Source: Bradyrhizobium japonicum USDA 6
Lineage (GTDB): Bacteria > Pseudomonadota > Alphaproteobacteria > Rhizobiales > Xanthobacteraceae
NCBI RefSeq assembly: GCF_000284375.1
Contig: NC_017249.1
Location: 6,503,001-6,567,000 of the forward strand
Direction of reading: 5' to 3'
DNA length: 64,000 nucleotides
The notes under the pieces were generated by a model. The model worked only from the letters and a program-made list of their open reading frames with translations. It did no database searches and was not told the DNA's origin. Each line of letters opens with the position of its first letter. Position 1 is the first letter of the stretch. Both the position numbers and the translations under genes were made by a program. Below are positions 60,832-64,000 of this stretch, in pieces.

Positions 60832-62502
60832 TCAAAGCGCGGCCGCCAGCGCCGGTCCGGTCTCGATATGCGGAATCGCCTCGACCAGCTTGCGCGTGTA
60901 GTCGGTCTTGGGGTTGTCGAACAGCGCCCGGCTCTCCCCCTGCTCCACGATGCCGCCGTTACGCAGCACGATGGTGCGGTCGCAGAGCATGCGCACGACA
61001 TTGAGATCGTGGCTGACGAACAGCAGCGCGATGTCATTCTCGCGGCGCAAACGGTCGAGCAGTTGCAGCACCACCGCCTGCACCGAAACGTCGAGCGCGG
61101 CGGTCGGCTCGTCCAGCACCAAGAGCCGCGGCCGGCAGGCGATGGCGCGGGCAATGCCGACGCGGGCCTTCTGGCCGCCGGAGAGCTGGTGCGGAAAGCG
61201 CGGCAGCAGATCGAGCGGCAAGCCCACCCGCTCCGCGCATTCCTCCACACGCTTGCGCAGCGCATCGCCCGCACGCATGCCGTCGAGCCGCATCAGGGGA
61301 TGGGCGATGCAGTCGAACGCCGTGAAGCGTGGATTGAGGCTCTCGTTCGGGTCCTGGAAGACCATCTGGATGTCTTTGCGCAAGGGCGAACGGTGAAAGT
61401 CGCGCGAGGCGACGTGGCCGATCGACTGCCCGTCGAACACGATATCGCCTTCGCTCGGGTCGATCAGGCGGCAGATCATCCGCGACGTCGTGCTCTTGCC
61501 GGAGCCGGACTCGCCGACGAGCCCGACGCTCTCGCCGCCGGCCATCGTCATCGAGAAATCCGCGACCGCCGCGGAGCCCTGGTCAAAACGCTTGGCAAGC
61601 TTGCGCACCTCGAGGAGCGGCGGCGTCCCGTGCGGCAGCTCCTGCCTTGGCTTGCTGACGATCGTCACATGCCGCTCCCGCTCCTCTTCCGTCACGAGGT
61701 CCTCGATCCGCGACGTCGCGGTCGGCGATGCCGCCACGAGGCGGCGGGTATAGGCGTGCTGCGGTGCGCTGAAGAGCTTTTTGGGGCTCGCTTCCTCGAC
61801 GATGCGGCCGCGCTCCATCACGGCGATGCGGCGGCAATAGCGCGCAGCGAGGCCGAGATCGTGCGTGATCAGGATCGTCGCCATGCCGCGCGCGGCGGCA
61901 ATATCTGCGAGCAGATCCATCACCACCTTCTGGGTGGTGACGTCGAGGCCGGTGGTCGGCTCGTCGGCGATCAGCAGCGCAGGATTGCACGAGATAGCGA
62001 TCGCGATCATCACACGCTGGCACATGCCGCCGGACAGCTCGTGCGGATAGGCGTTCATCCGCGTCTCGGGGTCGCGGATCTGGACGGCGCGCAGCAGCTC
62101 CAGCGCCTCGGCGCGTGCGGCGTCCTTCGATATCTTCTTATGCGTGAGGATCGCATCCGCGATCTGCAGGCCGATCGCGCGGATCGGATTGAGCGCCGCC
62201 CGCGGATTCTGAAAGATCATCGACATCGCGGCGCCCTGGAGCTGACGGAGGTCATCGCCCCTGAGTTTTGTGACGTCCCGCCCGCGAAACAGGATCTTGC
62301 CGCCGGTGACGCGCCCGGCCGCATCGAGCAGCCGCGTCGTCGCGAAGCCGGTGACCGACTTGCCCGAGCCGCTCTCGCCGACGAGGCCGAGCATCTCGCC
62401 CTTCCCGACCGAAAGCGTCACGCCGCGCACGGCCTCGACCATGCCGCGCCGCGTCGAGAACGAGACGTGGAGGTCGTTGATCCCTAGCAGTTCCTCGCTC
62501 AT
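60832..62502 (-). CDS. Fused DppD-DppF double ATPase of a second dipeptide-type ABC importer
   Basis: 556 residues with two full ATPase domains. First: Walker A GESGSGKSV (about 40), signature [24 protein letters not shown]. Second: Walker A GESGSGKST (about 335), signature LSGGQKARVGIARAI, DEPTAALDV. Fused D-F proteins of 540-620 residues are known (GsiA, YejF-like), each half binding one ATP. The C-terminal cysteine motif of separate DppD/F is not seen. It overlaps the permease gene by 4 bp. Confidence 0.92.
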   Translation of the reverse strand: MSEELLGINDLHVSFSTRRGMVEAVRGVTLSVGKGEMLGLVGESGSGKSVTGFATTRLLDAAGRVTGGKILFRGRDVTKLRGDDLRQLQGAAMSMIFQNPRAALNPIRAIGLQIADAILTHKKISKDAARAEALELLRAVQIRDPETRMNAYPHELSGGMCQRVMIAIAISCNPALLIADEPTTGLDVTTQKVVMDLLADIAAARGMATILITHDLGLAARYCRRIAVMERGRIVEEASPKKLFSAPQHAYTRRLVAASPTATSRIEDLVTEEERERHVTIVSKPRQELPHGTPPLLEVRKLAKRFDQGSAAVADFSMTMAGGESVGLVGESGSGKSTTSRMICRLIDPSEGDIVFDGQSIGHVASRDFHRSPLRKDIQMVFQDPNESLNPRFTAFDCIAHPLMRLDGMRAGDALRKRVEECAERVGLPLDLLPRFPHQLSGGQKARVGIARAIACRPRLLVLDEPTAALDVSVQAVVLQLLDRLRRENDIALLFVSHDLNVVRMLCDRTIVLRNGGIVEQGESRALFDNPKTDYTRKLVEAIPHIETGPALAAAL

Positions 62503-63347
62503 GTGCGCATCCGCGGGTCGAGAATGTCCCGCATCCCGTCACCGAGGAGATTGAAGCACAGCACGGCCATCATCAGCGCAAGACCCGGAAAGGCCACCAG
62601 CCACCACCGCCCGGTCGAGATGAAGCGCGCGCCCTCCGCGACCATGATGCCCCATTCCGGCGTCGGCGGCTTGACGCCGAGACCGATGAAGGACAGGCCG
62701 GCGGCATTGAGAATGGCCCAGCCGAGATTGAGCGAGATCTGCACCGCCATCGCCGGCAGGATGTTCGGCAACAGGAAGCGCAGCACCACCGAGAAATGGC
62801 TCTCGCCGCAGGCACGCGCGGCCTCCACCCAGCCGACATTGCGGCGGACGTTGACCTCGGCGCGCGCGAAGCGGATGTAGAACGGAAGATTGATGATCGC
62901 GGTCGCGATCACGATGTTCTCGATCCGGTTGCCCAGGGCGGCAACCATCGCCATCGCCAGCACGAACAGCGGAAAGGCCATCATCACATCGACGAAGCGG
63001 CCGACGCCGCGGTCGAGCTTGCCGCCGGCATAGCCGCAGAACGCGCCGACGACGGCGCCGATCACGAATGAGATGCCAACCGCGGAGACGGCAATGGCAA
63101 GATCGAGGCGCGCGGCGATGATGAGGCGGCTGAAGACGTCGCGCCCGAGCTGGTCGGTGCCGGCCAGATGCGCCGCGCTCGGCGGCAAAAGGGCCTCCGA
63201 GACATTGGAGACCACGGGATCATAGGGCACGATCCACGGCCCGAATATCGCGAGCAGGACGAACAGCGCAACGCCGGCCGCGGCAATGGCGGTGAGCGGA
63301 TTGCCGCGCAGGATCCAGACCGAATGGCGGAGAGTTGCGCTGGTCAT
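62499..63347 (-). CDS. Dipeptide/oligopeptide ABC transporter permease DppC (second system)
   Basis: 282 residues from the ATG at 63345-63347. LFVLLAIFGPWIVPYDPVVSNVSEALLPPSAAHLAGTDQLGRDVFSRLI in pieces, the DppC N-terminal HxxGTDxxGRD motif (here HLAGTDQLGRDVFSR), permease loop RAEVNVRRNVGWVEAARACGESHF, and LGDGMRDILDPRMRT at the end. The frame stays open upstream within the preceding gene, but no start there is supported. Overlaps the DppB gene by 4 bp. Confidence 0.92.
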   Translation of the reverse strand: MTSATLRHSVWILRGNPLTAIAAAGVALFVLLAIFGPWIVPYDPVVSNVSEALLPPSAAHLAGTDQLGRDVFSRLIIAARLDLAIAVSAVGISFVIGAVVGAFCGYAGGKLDRGVGRFVDVMMAFPLFVLAMAMVAALGNRIENIVIATAIINLPFYIRFARAEVNVRRNVGWVEAARACGESHFSVVLRFLLPNILPAMAVQISLNLGWAILNAAGLSFIGLGVKPPTPEWGIMVAEGARFISTGRWWLVAFPGLALMMAVLCFNLLGDGMRDILDPRMRT

Positions 63348-64000
63348 TCGATCGACACCCTGGGATCGGCGATGCCGTAGCAGATGTCGACCACGAGATT
63401 GACCAGCACGAACAGGCTGGCCATCAGCAGCACGAAGCCCTGCACAGGCGCATAGTCGGAGGATAAGAGCGCATCGAGCGCGTAGGAAGCGACGCCCGGC
63501 CAGGAGAACACCTTCTCCACCAGGACGTTGGCGCCAAGCATGGTCGAGAACACGATGCCGGCGATGGTGATGACGGGCAGGATCGCGTTCCGCAGCGCAT
63601 AGGTGACGACCACCTTGCGCCAGGACAATCCGACCGAGCGCGCGGTGCGCACGAAATCGCTGCCGAGCGAGACCAGCATCGAGGCCCGCGTGATCCGCGC
63701 CAACGGCGCGATCACGAACAGGGCCATGCTCACCGCCGGCAGGATCAGCTGCTTGCAGGCGGCCCACCAGCCCTCGATATCACCCGCAAGCAGGAAATCG
63801 ATCGACAGGAAGCCGGTACGCTGCGGCGGCAGCGAGGTGAAGACGTCGATGCGCCCGGTGGGATCCGGCGCGAGCCCGAGCAGGTAGTAGAAGACATAGA
63901 TCAACAGCAGGCCCGAGACGAAGGTCGGCACGCAGACGCCGAGCGCGCAGAACAGCCGCACGCCGTGATCGACGATCGAGCCGGGCTTCAACGCCGCGAC
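63344..64000 (-). CDS. Dipeptide/oligopeptide ABC transporter permease DppB (second system, partial)
   Basis: The C-terminal 218 codons are inside the window; the start lies beyond 64000. TFVSGLLLIYVFYYLLGLAPDPTGRID, then APLARITRASMLVSLGSDFVRTARSVGLSWRKVVVTYALRN in short form DFVRTARSVGLSWRKVV (the EAA loop), IAGIVFSTMLGANVLVEKVFSWPGV and the end CYGIADPRVSIE are typical of DppB. Together with the permease and fused ATPase it makes a second peptide-type importer whose binding protein must be further upstream. Confidence 0.9.
   Translation of the reverse strand, partial: VAALKPGSIVDHGVRLFCALGVCVPTFVSGLLLIYVFYYLLGLAPDPTGRIDVFTSLPPQRTGFLSIDFLLAGDIEGWWAACKQLILPAVSMALFVIAPLARITRASMLVSLGSDFVRTARSVGLSWRKVVVTYALRNAILPVITIAGIVFSTMLGANVLVEKVFSWPGVASYALDALLSSDYAPVQGFVLLMASLFVLVNLVVDICYGIADPRVSIE

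Overview
The window looks like a stretch of chromosome from a high-GC, metabolically versatile soil alphaproteobacterium of the Bradyrhizobium type. The grounds are the base composition, the strong GC bias at third codon positions, and the density of Liv, TRAP, Bug, CUT2 and Dpp importers next to small catabolic operons with GntR, LacI and LysR regulators. No tRNA, rRNA, CRISPR array, insertion sequence, phage or plasmid gene is visible. About 58 genes can be supported; one at each edge is cut.

Region A (1-16083) is a catabolic locus of unknown substrate built around a divergent promoter at about 3.84 kb. Leftward run an MmgE/PrpD protein, a carboxymuconolactone-decarboxylase-like (CMD) protein, an AHL-lactonase-like metallo-hydrolase, a GntR regulator and a cut NMT1-like binding protein. 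Rightward run a HIBADH-like dehydrogenase, a second MmgE/PrpD, a Liv-type importer (LivH, fused LivM-LivG, LivF), two tandem binding proteins, a second CMD, two SDRs, a second GntR and a Bug-type receptor. A perfect GntR-type palindrome sits exactly in the spacer of the shared promoter.

Region B (16091-20671) holds an Mfd-like helicase with a Ser/Lys-repeat N-terminus, a small protein resembling a stand-alone DnaA N-terminal domain, and a DUF3750 lipo/membrane-type protein.

Region C (20979-28246) is a LacI-controlled module: TRAP transporter (DctP and fused DctQM), a VOC protein, a RuBisCO-like protein (RLP) and a DUF1537 four-carbon acid sugar kinase. This resembles the 3-oxo-isoapionate (apionate) branch of acid-sugar catabolism. 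The RLP is broken into two frames at a (CG)5 run; removing one CG unit would restore a single frame.

Region D (28300-38035) is a polysaccharide locus: secreted GH5 hydrolase, ExoQ/O-antigen-ligase-like protein, CelD-like acyltransferase, FAD oxidoreductase, Wzx-type flippase, GT4-type glycosyltransferase and a protein with a GINT1-like beta-propeller.

Region E (38114-55221) has two CUT2 sugar-type importers. One is in a leftward LysR-XylB-RbsA-RbsC-RbsB operon. The other closes a rightward operon that begins Dabb protein, maleylacetate reductase, amidohydrolase, HIBADH-like dehydrogenase, intradiol (hydroxyquinol-type) dioxygenase and FAD 2-hydroxyacid dehydrogenase, and ends in a YciI protein. 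The dioxygenase and reductase together define a hydroxyquinol to maleylacetate to 3-oxoadipate lower pathway; no ring hydroxylase is present.

Region F (55227-64000) carries two tandem Dpp/Opp importers on the minus strand, one complete (binding protein, B, C, D, F) and one with a fused D-F ATPase that runs off the window.

Functions are read from motifs and context only; no database search was run.
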